A DNA stretch of 64,000 nt, from the NCBI RefSeq assembly GCF_030269925.1, contig NC_085116.1, forward strand, positions 2,728,001 to 2,792,000. The letters are read 5' to 3'. Below, piece after piece: positions 19,001-24,301 of this stretch (its first letter is position 1; each line of letters starts with the position of its first letter). A model generated the notes under the pieces. That model saw only the letters and a list, made by a program, of their open reading frames with translations. It made no database searches and was not told where the DNA came from. The position numbers were made by a program, and so were the translations under genes. Source of the DNA: Bombyx mori (taxonomy: Eukaryota > Arthropoda > Insecta > Lepidoptera > Bombycidae).

Positions 19001-20670
19001 TTGTGCGCATCTAACGACTCTTGCCAAGTTACGTGCCGGGGACTATACGATACACCACAAGCTTTTTTTTTAATAATAGGACATTGTGCACCGCGGGAGA
19101 AAAGTTGGACATTTCCTCCCGCGGTGCACATACTATTTTTTCTCCTGCCAGGCCGAAAGTTCGTGGAGCACCGAGCCGGGGTCCAGGGGCGAAGCCCTGG
19201 CCGGGGGTAGTAGGCCGGGTGGCCGTACTCAAAAAAAAACAATTTAACTTTTTAAATTTTTAAATAAACTACTATTAATTGAATAAGAACTGTCTGATGA
19301 ACACAATATTGCAAATTACCCGATCACAACAATGGCGGAGAATTTTAGGTGCCTGAGAGCAGACGTAGACACTAACGCGCATGCGCACTTGTACTCAGGG
19401 AGGAAAAGTTAAACTTTCTTCCCTGTACAGCTGGAGGAAAAGTTAGACTTTCATCCTTGTACAGTGGGAGGAAAACCGAACTTTTGGCGTAGGTAGGAGA
19501 AAAAAGCTATTCGATTATAAGAGTGAGTGTTTCTGTGTCAGCGCATACAGCGCGGAGGCGGCCCGCAGCTGGCTGGAGGCGCAGGTGGCGTCGTGTCTGC
19601 ACTTGCGGCTGTCCAAGGACTACAGGCACTGGCTCACCGCGCTGTTCGCCCACCTCGTGCACCACGGTACGTGCGCCGACTCCGCGGGGACGGTCCCCTC
19701 CCGCACCCCGCACAAACTGATGTCTGTGTTTCTTTGAGTCAGGCTCGGAGGAGCAGCTGAGAACGATACTAGACGACATGCTGGGGCCGAGCCACTGCAC
19801 CTCCGCGCCCAGCTGCTGGCAGGCGACCGTGCTGGTGAGTGACACCCTCCCCCCTCTCCCCCCGCCCGTAGCTCCACTGACGCCCCCCCCCCACCCGTGT
19901 GGCACAACCGTTTTTGTCAATAGAGATGACGCATTACTGCTTCACGGCAGAAATAGACAGGGTGCTATTTAAACATATTGTTACGCATTAGATTCGGAAT
20001 AAATAAAAATTCTACCCAAGTATAAATTAAAACTGTATTTATCACTTAGAAACAATGTACACTTTAAAATTCTTAATTGACTTCTTCTGCTTCGCTTCAG
20101 GTGATCTTTTCGCTGTTTCGCTTCGAGTGTTCCGATTATTAACTGCCTTCGTGTCATATCTGCAACGCTTTTATAGTCGATACGACATCCCTAGATTTAT
20201 CGAGTACATTCTGGACAAGTCGAGTAGCTTCGATGTGTATCTGACAATAGATGGCGTTATACCTCTCGATTTTACTAAGTGTACTACATTCGATATTCGT
20301 TTCTGCTATTCGGCGATAGATGGCGTTATTCTTACCGGTGTAACAATATATTTTAACAATAGAGGCATTAAAAATATTCATGATTTCAACATTACGGATC
20401 AAAATCTCATGATATAGATAAACAGATTTTAACTTTTTCCATTATCAGTTTACAGAAAATTTGAGACATGCTACTCTGTTTAATTTACGATGAAACAAAA
20501 AGGCTGTATTATTTTGAAGATGCAACTTCCAGGGTATAAACAAGCACGACATGCTGGAGGAGATGCTGTCGCAGCTGGTGCAGCAGCTCCGCTGGCAGCG
20601 CCTGTACTCGGAGTACGCGGAGCAGCTCGGCGCCGTGCGCGCCCCCGCCGCGCTCCCCAACGGTCACTGA
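854..20670 (+). CDS. Hira: HIRA, histone H3.3 chaperone (3' sixteen exons; 5' end outside window)
   Basis: HIRA is the scaffold of the nuclear HIRA-UBN1-CABIN1 complex, which with ASF1 deposits H3.3-H4 independently of replication. The sixteen exons listed separately join in phase to 714 residues plus the stop codon. Order along the protein: WD40 repeats (about residues 1-230, e.g. LASCSVDNTIIIWN, SWSPDGQYVLSAHAMN, KRPLVVIHDLF), an acidic/alanine-lysine stretch, the B-domain for ASF1 (RRITP near residue 324), a short basic Pro/Ala-rich linker, then the Hira C-terminal domain (AELAIWDL, LEDGNPLISLSNGKTYIYS, DYRHWLTALFAHLV, LRWQRLYSEYAEQL). About 130 N-terminal residues are missing, judging by human HIRA. 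The protein would be about 845 residues against 1017 in human; most of the difference is a shorter linker after the B-domain. Introns carry many transposable elements. The identification is secure; expression was not assessed. Confidence 0.96.
1012..1575 (+). other. Hira intron, no further feature
   Basis: AT-rich intron between exons A and B; I see no repeat or RNA in it. Confidence 0.6.
1576..1684 (+). CDS. Hira: Hira exon B (WD40 blade)
   Basis: The acceptor TTTAG ends at 1575 and the donor is GGGG|GTATGT. It encodes VGKYLASQSDDKTLRLWKTT and on to ITKPFYECG, matching the human VGKYIASQADDRSLKVW segment. It ends one base into a Gly codon. Confidence 0.95.
1850..2200 (+). repeat. Interspersed repeat, family with CTCGCCGGATCTTCTCAG core, A-tailed
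   Basis: It contains a GAGATTCTCGCCGGATCTTC core (1990-2009) followed by CAGCGGGTCGCG, and ends in a short A-run near 2190. The same core recurs at 3.1, 10.5, 30.7, 34.7 and 38.1 kb. It resembles the tail of a Bombyx LINE such as BMC1, but that name is tentative. It lies in a Hira intron. Confidence 0.6.
2373..2533 (+). CDS. Hira: Hira exon C (WD40 blade)
   Basis: The acceptor TTACAG ends at 2372 and the donor is GCT|GTGAGT. It encodes GTTHVLRLSWSPDGQYVLSA and on to DFVGHRKAVTCA, colinear with human GTTHVLRLSWSPDGHYLVSA. Phase 1 in, phase 0 out. Confidence 0.95.
2534..3085 (+). other. Hira intron, no feature seen
   Basis: AT-rich intron sequence with no recognisable repeat or gene. Confidence 0.55.
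3093..3260 (+). repeat. CTCGCCGGATCTTCTCAG-family repeat
   Basis: It carries GAGTTTCTCGCCGGATC followed by TTCTCAGTGGGTTTCG and GGTAGATTCTGCGAAGCACGG, the conserved core shared with 10.5 and 38.1 kb. Confidence 0.75.
3262..3480 (-). repeat. Chimeric repeat: Bm1 fragment joined to a second module
   Basis: Positions 3265-3335 are the first part of a Bm1 copy on the - strand (GCTTCACGGCAGAAATAGGC and on to AGGTCTTACCACCAG). It runs directly into a module with CAATATGAGCGGCGTTATC and GCCGCGAAGTCGTCTTGCC. The same junction occurs at 24541, so this is an old composite unit rather than two chance neighbours. Confidence 0.65.
3487..3567 (-). repeat. GGGCAATAAAA-tail repeat, copy 1
   Basis: Reverse complement of the repeat whose forward end reads GGCATTGCTGAAGTCCATGG and on to GGGCAATAAAAA. 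Five clearer copies or fragments lie at 10.0, 17.4, 31.7, 35.2 and 36.2 kb. This copy interrupts the chimeric repeat to its left. Confidence 0.7.
3655..3823 (+). CDS. Hira: Hira exon D (WD40 blade)
   Basis: The acceptor TTAACAG ends at 3654. A second TTTAACAG ends at 3664, but it would shift the frame. It encodes RFNSNIFVREGKKCCCAAVG and on to LDISWSSD. This matches human KFNPKIF and CCCAVGSKDRSLSVW, with a shorter loop between. The donor GATG|GTGAGT leaves phase 1. Confidence 0.94.
4004..4362. mobile_element. Fold-back MITE with ~130-bp inverted arms
   Basis: The left arm (AATAATAGTTTAAAAAAACT and on to TTTTATTGTTAAAAAAGCGT) is repeated inverted on the right (ACGCTTTTTTTACAATAAAA and on to TTTTAAAACTATTATTT), with about 70 bp between. 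It has no coding capacity. A half copy lies at 18587-18790. It sits in a Hira intron. Confidence 0.75.
4365..4480 (-). repeat. Degenerate Bm1 SINE fragment
   Basis: TTTTTATTGCTTAAATGCGT followed by GGACGAGCTGG and CCCATAGACATCGACATCGT matches the A-tail end of Bm1 read on the - strand, with many changes. Confidence 0.65.
4490..5300 (+). other. Hira intron, unique sequence
   Basis: AT-rich, no gene. A C-run and several A-runs occur, but no structure I can name. Confidence 0.5.
5308..5761 (+). mobile_element. hAT-type non-autonomous element, old copy
   Basis: It ends in TTCCCGACCGCTG and begins with a mutated form (TAGCGGTTGGG), the inverted ends of the family seen intact at 12503-12999. The interior is shared with that copy (ATCGCTTCTTTTTAGCATCT; CATTTGGGGTAATTTACCCC). 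The flanking 8 bp no longer match, so it is older. It ends 22 bp before the Hira exon E splice junction. Confidence 0.75.
5784..5878 (+). CDS. Hira: Hira exon E (end of WD40 domain)
   Basis: The acceptor TATTTCAG ends at 5783 and the donor is AAG|GTATTT. It encodes GLSLLACSSDGTVACLQFTN and on to TLEEK, matching human GLGILVCSMDGSVAFLDFSQ. Phase 1 in, phase 0 out. Confidence 0.94.
5938..6110 (+). repeat. Dispersed repeat (CGATAAATCGATCTAGCTA family), copy 1
   Basis: ACGAGCAATTCTTGTATATA and on to GGCGATAAATCGATCTAGCT and TTCGTGTTTTCAATAATCAA. The same order occurs inverted at 20832-21000. Type unknown; probably non-autonomous. Confidence 0.7.
6391..6570 (+). CDS. Hira: Hira exon F, ends at a GC donor
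   Basis: The acceptor CGCTCACAG ends at 6390. Sixty codons read NAFYEKIYGKVLANESGGDL and on to EAAAAAKEDSTPKSEKSQ. Human HIRA has STYGKSLAIMTEAQLSTAVI here. The only donor that keeps phase 0 into the next exon is CAA|GCAAGT, a GC-AG intron. The nearby GTATTT at 6574 would put exon G out of frame. Confidence 0.88.
6681..6920 (-). repeat. Bm1 SINE
   Basis: Near-complete Bm1 body on the - strand: TTTTTATTGCTTAGATGTGT at the tail end, CCACCTTGACATATAAGTTC, ACGGCAGAAATAGGC, and AGGTCCTACCACCAG at the other end. It lies in a Hira intron. Confidence 0.92.
7016..7161 (+). CDS. Hira: Hira exon G, ASF1-binding B-domain
   Basis: The acceptor GCCGACAG ends at 7015 and the donor is GCCAA|GTATGT. It encodes a Pro/Arg-rich start, then DRQIETRTSDGKRRITPVFI. 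Human HIRA has QVETRTADGRRRITP, the B-domain that binds ASF1. The exon ends two bases into an Asn codon that exon H completes. Confidence 0.93.
7325..8085 (+). repeat. Dispersed repeat interrupted by a MITE
   Basis: Sequence 7325-7371 plus 7800-8085 forms one element (CTATAGCCAAACAATATTTA joined to CAATAAGAAAAGTTTGACAA and CCTCCGTCCGCACAATTTTC). The uninterrupted arrangement is visible inverted at 29645-29965. A (GT)n run lies at 7870-7887. Confidence 0.75.
7372..7799 (+). mobile_element. 428-bp non-autonomous insertion with 7-bp target duplication
   Basis: TTTAATC stands on both sides (7365-7371 and 7800-7806). The related copy at 29.9 kb shows a single TTTAATC at that point, an empty site. 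Other copies of the insert lie at 14965-15350 (+), 29005-29213 (-) and 36475-36620 (-). It has no ORF. The class is uncertain: no clear inverted ends. Confidence 0.75.
8299..9697. mobile_element. 1.4-kb DNA transposon, 25-bp perfect TIRs, 8-bp TSD
   Basis: The terminal repeats at 8299-8323 and 9673-9697 are perfect inverted copies starting CTTCGATCAATAATACTA. TATTTTCC is duplicated directly outside (8291-8298 and 9698-9705). An 8-bp duplication fits hAT, P or Merlin-like superfamilies. The interior has no recognisable transposase; the one open frame (8728-8940, 70 codons) resembles nothing I know. A perfect 16-bp palindrome lies near the left end at 8353-8386. It sits in the long Hira intron. 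Confidence 0.85.
9718..9981 (-). other. Orphan open frames, unrecognised
   Basis: Two overlapping - strand frames have protein-like composition. One starts at 9981 (MDIKVTNLSEVLELFCSADM, 57 codons). The other covers 9915-9718 and contains VRVYHDIVPDFHPDPG and a basic NTERRRRVH end. They could be one coding stretch split by a frameshift. I do not recognise the family; a transposon remnant is as likely as a gene piece. Confidence 0.3.
10023..10134 (+). repeat. GGGCAATAAAA-tail repeat, copy 2
   Basis: GGCAGCGGCTTGGCTCTGCC and on to GAAGTCCATGGGCGACGG, CGTCTGCCTACAAGGGCAAT and an A-run. Forward orientation, with the tail at the right end. Confidence 0.8.
10490..10760 (+). repeat. CTCGCCGGATCTTCTCAG-family repeat, best copy
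   Basis: CGTCGAACCCGTCACTTGCG, GAGTTTCTCGCCGGATCTTC, GGTGGTAGATTCTGCGAAGC, CCCCGTGAGCTCACCTACTA and ACAGATAACCCCCAATAGAT in order. The same order occurs at 38003-38220. Confidence 0.8.
10770..11650 (-). other. GC-rich island in Hira intron, possible antisense first exon
   Basis: Between about 11340 and 11560 the DNA is GC-rich and unlike the surrounding intron. Read on the - strand it ends in GTCTACAG|GTGAGT (junction 11343/11342), a near-consensus donor, with several short ATG frames upstream. Two GCGTGTAAATAGCC copies lie at about 11089 and 11142. No protein family is recognisable. Confidence 0.3.
11650..12394 (+). other. Hira intron, no feature seen
   Basis: AT-rich intron DNA without recognisable genes or repeats. 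Confidence 0.5.
12395..12448 (-). repeat. Fragment of CTCGCCGGATCTTCTCAG-family repeat
   Basis: GGAATCTATTGGGGGTTATC followed by TGTGCCCTAGACCAATC is the reverse complement of the end of the copy at 10.7 kb. Confidence 0.6.
12503..12999 (+). mobile_element. hAT-type MITE with perfect 8-bp TSD
   Basis: It starts CAGCGGTCGGGAAAC and ends GGTTCGCCGAACGCTG; the ends are imperfect inverted repeats of the hAT kind. CTCTACAC is duplicated on both sides (12495-12502 and 13000-13007). The interior matches the copy at 5308-5761. No transposase. The right end lies 55 bp before the Hira exon H splice junction, so it replaces sequence where a branch point would be expected nearby. Confidence 0.88.
13055..13241 (+). 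CDS. Hira: Hira exon H, short Pro/Ala-rich linker
   Basis: The acceptor TTGTTTCAG ends at 13054 and the donor is CTGCAG|GTTATT. The first base completes the Asn codon of exon G. It encodes GLDSRLRKRTASSLPGPRTD, a basic HKRPC, then a Pro/Ala run. It is very GC-rich against its intron. The human linker is far longer, with an SRKRKLELE-type basic stretch. Confidence 0.88.
13603..13705 (+). CDS. Hira: Hira exon I, start of C-terminal Hira domain
   Basis: The acceptor TTTTCAG ends at 13602 and the donor is CTAG|GTGAAT. It encodes VVNKACNTHFGTLSRLQLIP and on to DPVWETYL, corresponding to human ENEVTVVGGVKLSRLKCN and EWETVL. Confidence 0.92.
13796..13837. repeat. Perfect 16-bp hairpin with AP-1-like loop
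   Basis: TTACAGAGACAAAAAC at 13796-13811 pairs exactly with 13822-13837; the 10-nt loop contains TGAGTCA when its flanking base is included. It lies in the Hira intron just after exon I. Function unknown. Confidence 0.6.
14180..14299 (+). CDS. Hira: Hira exon J
   Basis: The acceptor TGTGCGCAG ends at 14179 and the donor is CTCG|GTGAGT. It encodes SPVCCIACDARWACVSCADG and on to RVSRSHAARALPPL, aligned with human GSCDVVCVACEKRMLSVFST and GRRLLPPI. Strong GC bias produces long shadow frames on the other strand. Confidence 0.92.
14300..14960 (+). other. Hira intron, no gene
   Basis: No recognisable repeat. GC-rich patch at 14580-14715; open frames there are not protein-like. Confidence 0.5.
14965..15350 (+). 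mobile_element. Second copy of the 428-bp insertion family
   Basis: TTCATGACCTGGTAACTAAG and on to GAAATGAAGATGATTAATTT, GTAAAATGGTGGTAATTTAC and AAACCTGAAGAAACACTAAT, collinear with 7372-7799. Confidence 0.8.
15500..15646 (+). CDS. Hira: Hira exon K
   Basis: The acceptor GCCCACAG ends at 15499 and the donor is GGAG|GTGACT. It encodes ALPAAAARLTLCGDTLAAVT and then TAELAIWDL, matching human GSYVMALTAAATLSVWDV, and ends FRSLLTPG (human LHSILAGS). Confidence 0.93.
15683..15929 (+). mobile_element. Helitron/Lep1-like non-autonomous element
   Basis: It starts CACTAGCGACCCGCCCTCGC with TTCGCTTCG and ends with GGGACAGAGAAAGCGACTTT and TATACTATGTAGTGAT, a layout common in lepidopteran genomes. The assignment to Helitrons is by resemblance; no terminal hairpin was verified. 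Confidence 0.55.
16021..16168 (+). repeat. Bm1 SINE, 5'-truncated
   Basis: TTCTGCCGTGAAGCAGTAAT and on to GCTGTGAGCTCGTCCACCCA and an A-run. The first half is missing, and so is part of the middle. Confidence 0.88.
16610..16706 (+). CDS. Hira: Hira exon L
   Basis: The acceptor AAATTTCAG ends at 16609 and the donor is GCCTG|GTGAGT. It encodes TVTNCSLLEDGNPLISLSNG and on to YIYSQKLCA, matching human TVSQILLTQHGIPVMNLSDG and AYCFNPSLSTW. Confidence 0.94.
17026..17436 (+). mobile_element. Two adjoining Helitron-like fragments
   Basis: 17030-17205 carries CATTCAAATCAGTTCAGCCG. 17207-17436 begins CTAGCTGTACCCGTCCGCTT and includes CCAAGTTTCAAGTCAATCGG and CGGAACATCCGTAAAAACCA. Both are familiar lepidopteran interspersed elements without coding capacity. 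Confidence 0.5.
17440..17560 (-). repeat. GGGCAATAAAA-tail repeat, copy 3
   Basis: A T-run, then TTGCCTTTGTAGGCAGACGA and on to GACTTCAGCAATGCCAAGGG and GCCAAGCCGCTGCCTACC. It ends 40 bp before Hira exon M. Confidence 0.82.
17600..17728 (+). CDS. Hira: Hira exon M
   Basis: The acceptor GTGTACAG ends at 17599 and the donor is CGCAG|GTACCG. The first G completes a Trp codon; then VVWTNTCDPVWRASAGVAAT and on to YPRPRTARPAPS. The phase fits both neighbours. Human has NLVSDKQDSLAQCADFRSSL here; similarity is weak, so the assignment rests on phase and position. Confidence 0.82.
17729..18500 (+). other. Hira intron, mostly unique
   Basis: No gene. A degraded piece of the CTCGCCGG-family core is visible near 18160-18198 (CGAGTTACTCGCCGGCTCAC). 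Confidence 0.45.
18515..18590 (+). repeat. LINE 3' end with (TC)n tail
   Basis: TATCGCACTGTTTATTTG and GGTGTACAATAAAGAATACT, followed by about eleven TC units. It matches inverted sequence at 39493-39640, where more of the 3' end survives. Confidence 0.65.
18587..18790 (+). mobile_element. Half copy of the fold-back MITE
   Basis: AAATAATAGTTTAAAAAAAC and on to AAAATAGTGTAAGAAAAAAT, AAAAAGGCGTGGGGTGC, then the loop TCAGGATATTATCAAAATAA in the opposite orientation to the 4.1-kb copy. The right arm is absent. Confidence 0.7.
19086..19129. repeat. 14-bp perfect hairpin, AAAAGTT loop
   Basis: GTGCACCGCGGGAG at 19086-19099 pairs exactly with 19116-19129; the loop is AAAAGTTGGACATTTC. Related hairpin units occur 300 bp further on. 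Confidence 0.7.
19396..19490 (+). repeat. Three ~34-bp tandem hairpin units
   Basis: Units at 19396-19429, 19430-19463 and 19464-19490 share GGAGGAAAAGTT, a short centre, and AACTTT..TCC..TGTACAG. Each can fold on itself. They precede Hira exon N by about 60 bp. Confidence 0.65.
19551..19666 (+). CDS. Hira: Hira exon N (alternative start 19542)
   Basis: The acceptor CATACAG ends at 19550. A second acceptor, GTGTCAG, ends at 19541 and stays in frame, adding three residues. It encodes AEAARSWLEAQVASCLHLRL, then SKDYRHWLTALFAHLVHH, matching human TTLAYLENQVAAALTLQSSH and EYRHWLLVYARYLV. The donor is CACG|GTACGT. Confidence 0.94.
19743..19834 (+). CDS. Hira: Hira exon O
   Basis: The acceptor TGAGTCAG ends at 19742 and the donor is CTG|GTGAGT. 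It encodes SEEQLRTILDDMLGPSHCTS and then APSCWQATVL, matching human FEYRLREICKDLLGPVHYST and SQWESTVV. Confidence 0.95.
19929..19965 (-). repeat. Bm1 fragment
   Basis: ACGCATTACTGCTTCACGGC followed by AGAAATAGACAGGGTG, a short piece of Bm1 on the - strand. Confidence 0.6.
19979..20345. mobile_element. Probable solo LTR
   Basis: It begins TGTTACGCATTAG and ends CCGGTGTAACA: the 6-bp inverted TGTTAC/GTAACA ends expected of a Gypsy-type LTR. ATAT lies on both sides (19975-19978 and 20346-20349), though that sequence is low-complexity. An AATAAATAAA near 20000 could be its polyadenylation signal. Two TAGATGGCGTTAT copies occur inside. No internal retroviral genes are present. It lies in the last Hira intron. 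Confidence 0.55.
20533..20670 (+). CDS. Hira: Hira exon P, terminal exon
   Basis: The acceptor AACTTCCAG ends at 20532. Forty-five codons read GINKHDMLEEMLSQLVQQLR and on to WQRLYSEYAEQLGAVRAP, ending NGH and TGA. Human ends LLKELLPVIGQNLRFQRLFT and ECQEQLDILRDK. A short (GCC)n run follows the stop codon. Confidence 0.95.
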   Translation, partial: GINKHDMLEEMLSQLVQQLRWQRLYSEYAEQLGAVRAPAALPNGH

Positions 20671-20831
20671 CCCCGCGCCGCCGCCGCCGCCGCCCACAGC
20701 GCAGGTAGGAACGCCGCGACTGGACAAATAGATATCACTAGATGATGACCGCCATCTTGTTGTGTCTTTAAAGCGGTTAGTTGCCCTCAATTAAGAAAAA
20801 TAGTATTATTATTCGCCAATAGATGTCGGGA
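20671..20831 (+). other. Hira 3' UTR, start
   Basis: GC-rich then AT-rich unique sequence after the stop codon. The nearest AATAAA is at 20875-20880 but lies in the next repeat, so the true end of the transcript is uncertain. Confidence 0.5.
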
Positions 20832-21000
20832 AGAGTTGATTATTGAAAACACGAATGAAACAACATTTTCTGAAAATAAATCGTAGCTAGATCGATTTAT
20901 CGCCCCCGAAAAATACCCTGTATACTAAATTTTATGAAAATCGTTGGAGCCGTTTCCGAGATTCAGATTATATATATACAAGAATTGCTCGTTTAAAGGT
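20832..21000 (-). repeat. Dispersed repeat (CGATAAATCGATCTAGCTA family), copy 2
   Basis: Reverse complement of 5938-6110, ending AAGAATTGCTCGTTTAAAGG. Confidence 0.75.
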
Positions 21001-21009
21001 ATAAGACTA

Positions 21010-21652
21010 TAGTAGAATTATTTAGTCCGTGCAGTTTGGGTCATAAATAATCGGAGCGGTGAAGCGAATATTTCGCTCTCTCTTCCACTCACGAGCCTTA
21101 TGGACGGGCATAGTGATGCGCATTATTGTTTTCGATAAGCGTTATCGATAGTGATAGATTTAGTTTTGTTATTTTGTGGGCTAGTGATAAAAATGAAAGT
21201 AAAAATCACCAATCGAACACTTACACCACATGTCGCCGCAGCAAGTTAACGAGAACGGCAGAAATTTGTAACTCTTCGGAATATATTTTCATTTCAGTGA
21301 AAACTTATCAACACATTGTTGATAAAAACACGTGCAAATATTATTATGAATAAATACAGCCGTTTTGGTACAAAACAAAGGAGTGGCCATTGTATCACTA
21401 AAGAAATTCCGAGAGCGAATGCACAAAATCACATTTCTCTTCGACATATGTACTAAAATTTGCAGGTAGGTACAACAAATGAGTCATAGCATAACAATGT
21501 CTCACCACCCTTCGTATGCCGCCCCGCCGCCGTGTACCTGCCTTCGATGACTCATTTGTTTTTATCGATAATGGCGTTGCGCGCAATATACTCACCGCCC
21601 TAGCCGGGCTATGTTTAATGACCCAAACTGCACCGACAAAATAATTCTACTA
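21010..21652. mobile_element. 643-bp TIR element at a TA site
   Basis: The ends TAGTAGAATTATTT..GTCC.. and the inverted ..ACAAAATAATTCTACTA match over about 40 bp, including GTGCAGTTTGGGTCAT. TA flanks both ends, as in Tc1/mariner-type insertions. No transposase frame. It lies just downstream of Hira. Confidence 0.75.
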
Positions 21653-23172
21653 TAGACATGTGCGTACTCTTTGTACTTTATAAATTAATGTAAGCTCGTT
21701 ACGAATTACTCAGTTTCGGTATTATTAGGATCTCTCAATGTTTGTTTTTTTACTTTTAAGTCTTACATTTCATACACTTTGGATGACGGCATTTTTTTTG
21801 CGAATGCCAAAATTCAAATTGTAAGGGATCATACAAAAACTATCAATATTTAAGAACAATATAGATTTTTCATTTAAGTAGCTATAAAAAGAACATTTTC
21901 CTTTGTATAAAAAAATTGTACCGGACAAAATAATTACAGTACATTACATGCTGAAAAATAATAGATTTTTTTGTACTGCTTTGTAAATTTTTTGTGATTT
22001 TATGTTCTTTATCCTAATTGAGACTAAAATATTTTAACAAGACCATAAATTAAAACAGTAACGCCAACTTGAATAATAAGATACATTCAAGGTGTATTAG
22101 AATTGTTCCTAAAAATTTCAATATTTTTTTTGTTTTACTTAGCCGTCAATGGAACACAATTAAAAATGAGATGACACTCGGGGTCAACAGTCTCTTTACA
22201 TTACATTGCGGGCATATCAACTCTCAAAGTAAAAAATATTTATTTTATATCACAATTATTTTTCATTACTTTTCCTTGTTGCACACGCTGAGTAGTACAT
22301 ATTGTTGGTAATTTTAACTTTGCACTGTATTCATTTCTTGATTGACTTCTATGAAGAAATCTATTTTAATAATTTATTTGCTGATTAAACCACACTAAGT
22401 TTATCTTGTTGTCTTCAATACTCTGTAGAACTCTAGAACAATTAAATAAATATAAATAAATTTTATCGGTTTAATATTGAGGTTTACGTTGTCATTGTAT
22501 TCTTTCTGATCTTTCGAATACTTTAGTTTCCGCGGTGACGGACGACTTGCCGTTTATGTATATATATATGTATTCTTCTTCCCAATCGAGTCACTCTCGA
22601 TAGACTGGTCGTGATCGTCTTGTAGTGTTCTTCCCTTGATCGAGGGCATTCTTCTATCGTTAATCTATCCCACTGGATATATATCTATTTATGGATTGGC
22701 GTGATCCGTTCACAATTATTTCGCTACCGTCGTAATTTCCTATAAACAATATGTCTATTATAACATTAGCATTTCTTTTTAAACAATAGTAAAACCGAAT
22801 TAAACCGTAATAATAGTTATAATTGTGTATGTACATAATAATATGTCTTCGATTCACGAAAACCGAAGATAATTAATTAGGTGCTGTTCGTGAGTGGAAT
22901 ATTCTAGCATCGCATAAACTATATATTTCTAACAGTTAGAAATTATTGTGATCGTAAAAATGAATAACACTAAAGTGTATTGGTTCGTGACCGCTCTGTG
23001 TCGTAACGTAAGTGTGCCAACTGTTGTATTTCATAAATAAGTGTACATTTATTTTGCACGTATTAAAGACTGTATATAATGAATATGAAATAAATAAAAA
23101 AACTTTTTGAATTTTGTGTTTTATTCTTTGTAACTTAAGAGCTCGTTTTGATTAGTCGCTGGGGTTGATTCA
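21653..23172 (+). other. Intergenic, no gene seen
   Basis: AT-rich. 22480-23100 has mixed composition, but I could not match it to a repeat family or a protein. Confidence 0.5.
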
Positions 23173-23185
23173 GTTGCGATTTGTT

Positions 23186-23794
23186 CCTACGGGCGACGGA
23201 CCATCGAGGCGATCCGCCCGGTCCTCTCGAACTGGGTGAATCGCGACCGAGGACGTCTCATCTTCCGAGCGACGCAGGTGCTCACGGGACACGGCTGTTT
23301 CGGTCGCTACCTGCACCTCGTCGCCCGGAGGGAGCCGACGCCGAAGTGCCACCACTGCAGTGGCTGCAACGAGGACACGGCGGAGCACACGCTCGCGTAC
23401 TGCCCCAGCAGCGCCGTGACCTCGTTGCAAAAATAGGGCCGGACTTGTCACTTCCGACCGTCGTGTCCGCATTGTCGCCGTCGCTGTCGTCGCCAAACAT
23501 ACTTTGTAAGAGCAACCCGGTCGGTGGTGTATCGCGTTCCATCGTGGTTCTGGCCCAGCGGGGTATCTCGGAACACCAGCGGCATCGCCCGGACGGCCTG
23601 GTAGGGCCGCCGTTCCACGTAGACCGGCGTCATTGGTCGTCGACTATCGCCTCGACGATCCGTCGATCGGGCATATTAACCCGGCCCGCGGTCTGCTCCC
23701 AACACCTTGCAGATTGACGACGACGACATACCCCGCGCGTCCCCTAGGCGCGGAGACCTCGCAGGAGGGTCGGCCCTCGGCCCGAAAAAAAAAG
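23186..23794 (+). mobile_element. 5'-truncated R1-clade LINE with 13-bp TSD
   Basis: The sequence reads as the C-terminus of an R1-clade ORF2: IFRATQVLTGHGCFGRYLHL, then a CHHC-type motif (PKCHHCSGCNEDTAEHTLAY). A frameshift near 23410 separates it from RRDLVAKIGPDLSLPTVV. A 3' tail and an A-run close it. GTTGCGATTTGTT is duplicated exactly at 23173-23185 and 23795-23807, so the insertion is fairly recent, but it is dead on arrival. Confidence 0.9.
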
Positions 23795-24301
23795 GTTGCG
23801 ATTTGTTAGACGGTTCTATTTAAGGGAACTGGGCTTTGGAGGTGGGGGACTATTTTAAAACATTGACTTCATTGTTATTATATATTACAAACACTACATA
23901 CATTATTACATATTTTACAATATTTTATGTTTATATAACCCTAGAATGTTTCACTGTCCGTGTCTAGATGAGAAGTAAGTTGTCATAACAGAAGACAATT
24001 TCGTTTGGTATAACATTTAAATAAACGTTCCGATATTCGAAAACTGTCACTTCACATGTGAAAAGTGTTGCCTGCCATTACATACATATTCAAACTCCAA
24101 CACGATTGGAGTTCGCGGGTGTGCAGCCAGCGGGCAGTCTAGCCATCGATATAAGTAGAGTTACTAGTGATATGGTACAGATTCGCGCACTCATCATGAG
24201 CCAGATCCGCAAAGCGATCAGTCTTTCCGGTTTAAAGGGTAGGACAGTTTTACAGTAATATTGAGAGTCATATTCTCACCTCGACCTCATATCTTTTTTC
24301 T

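Noticed and set aside
19507..19920. 137-codon - strand frame
   Set aside because: Opposite strand of Hira exons N and O, whose phases and HIRA similarity are on the + strand.
20055..20417. 120-codon + strand frame
   Set aside because: Lies within the solo-LTR-like sequence; no recognisable domain.
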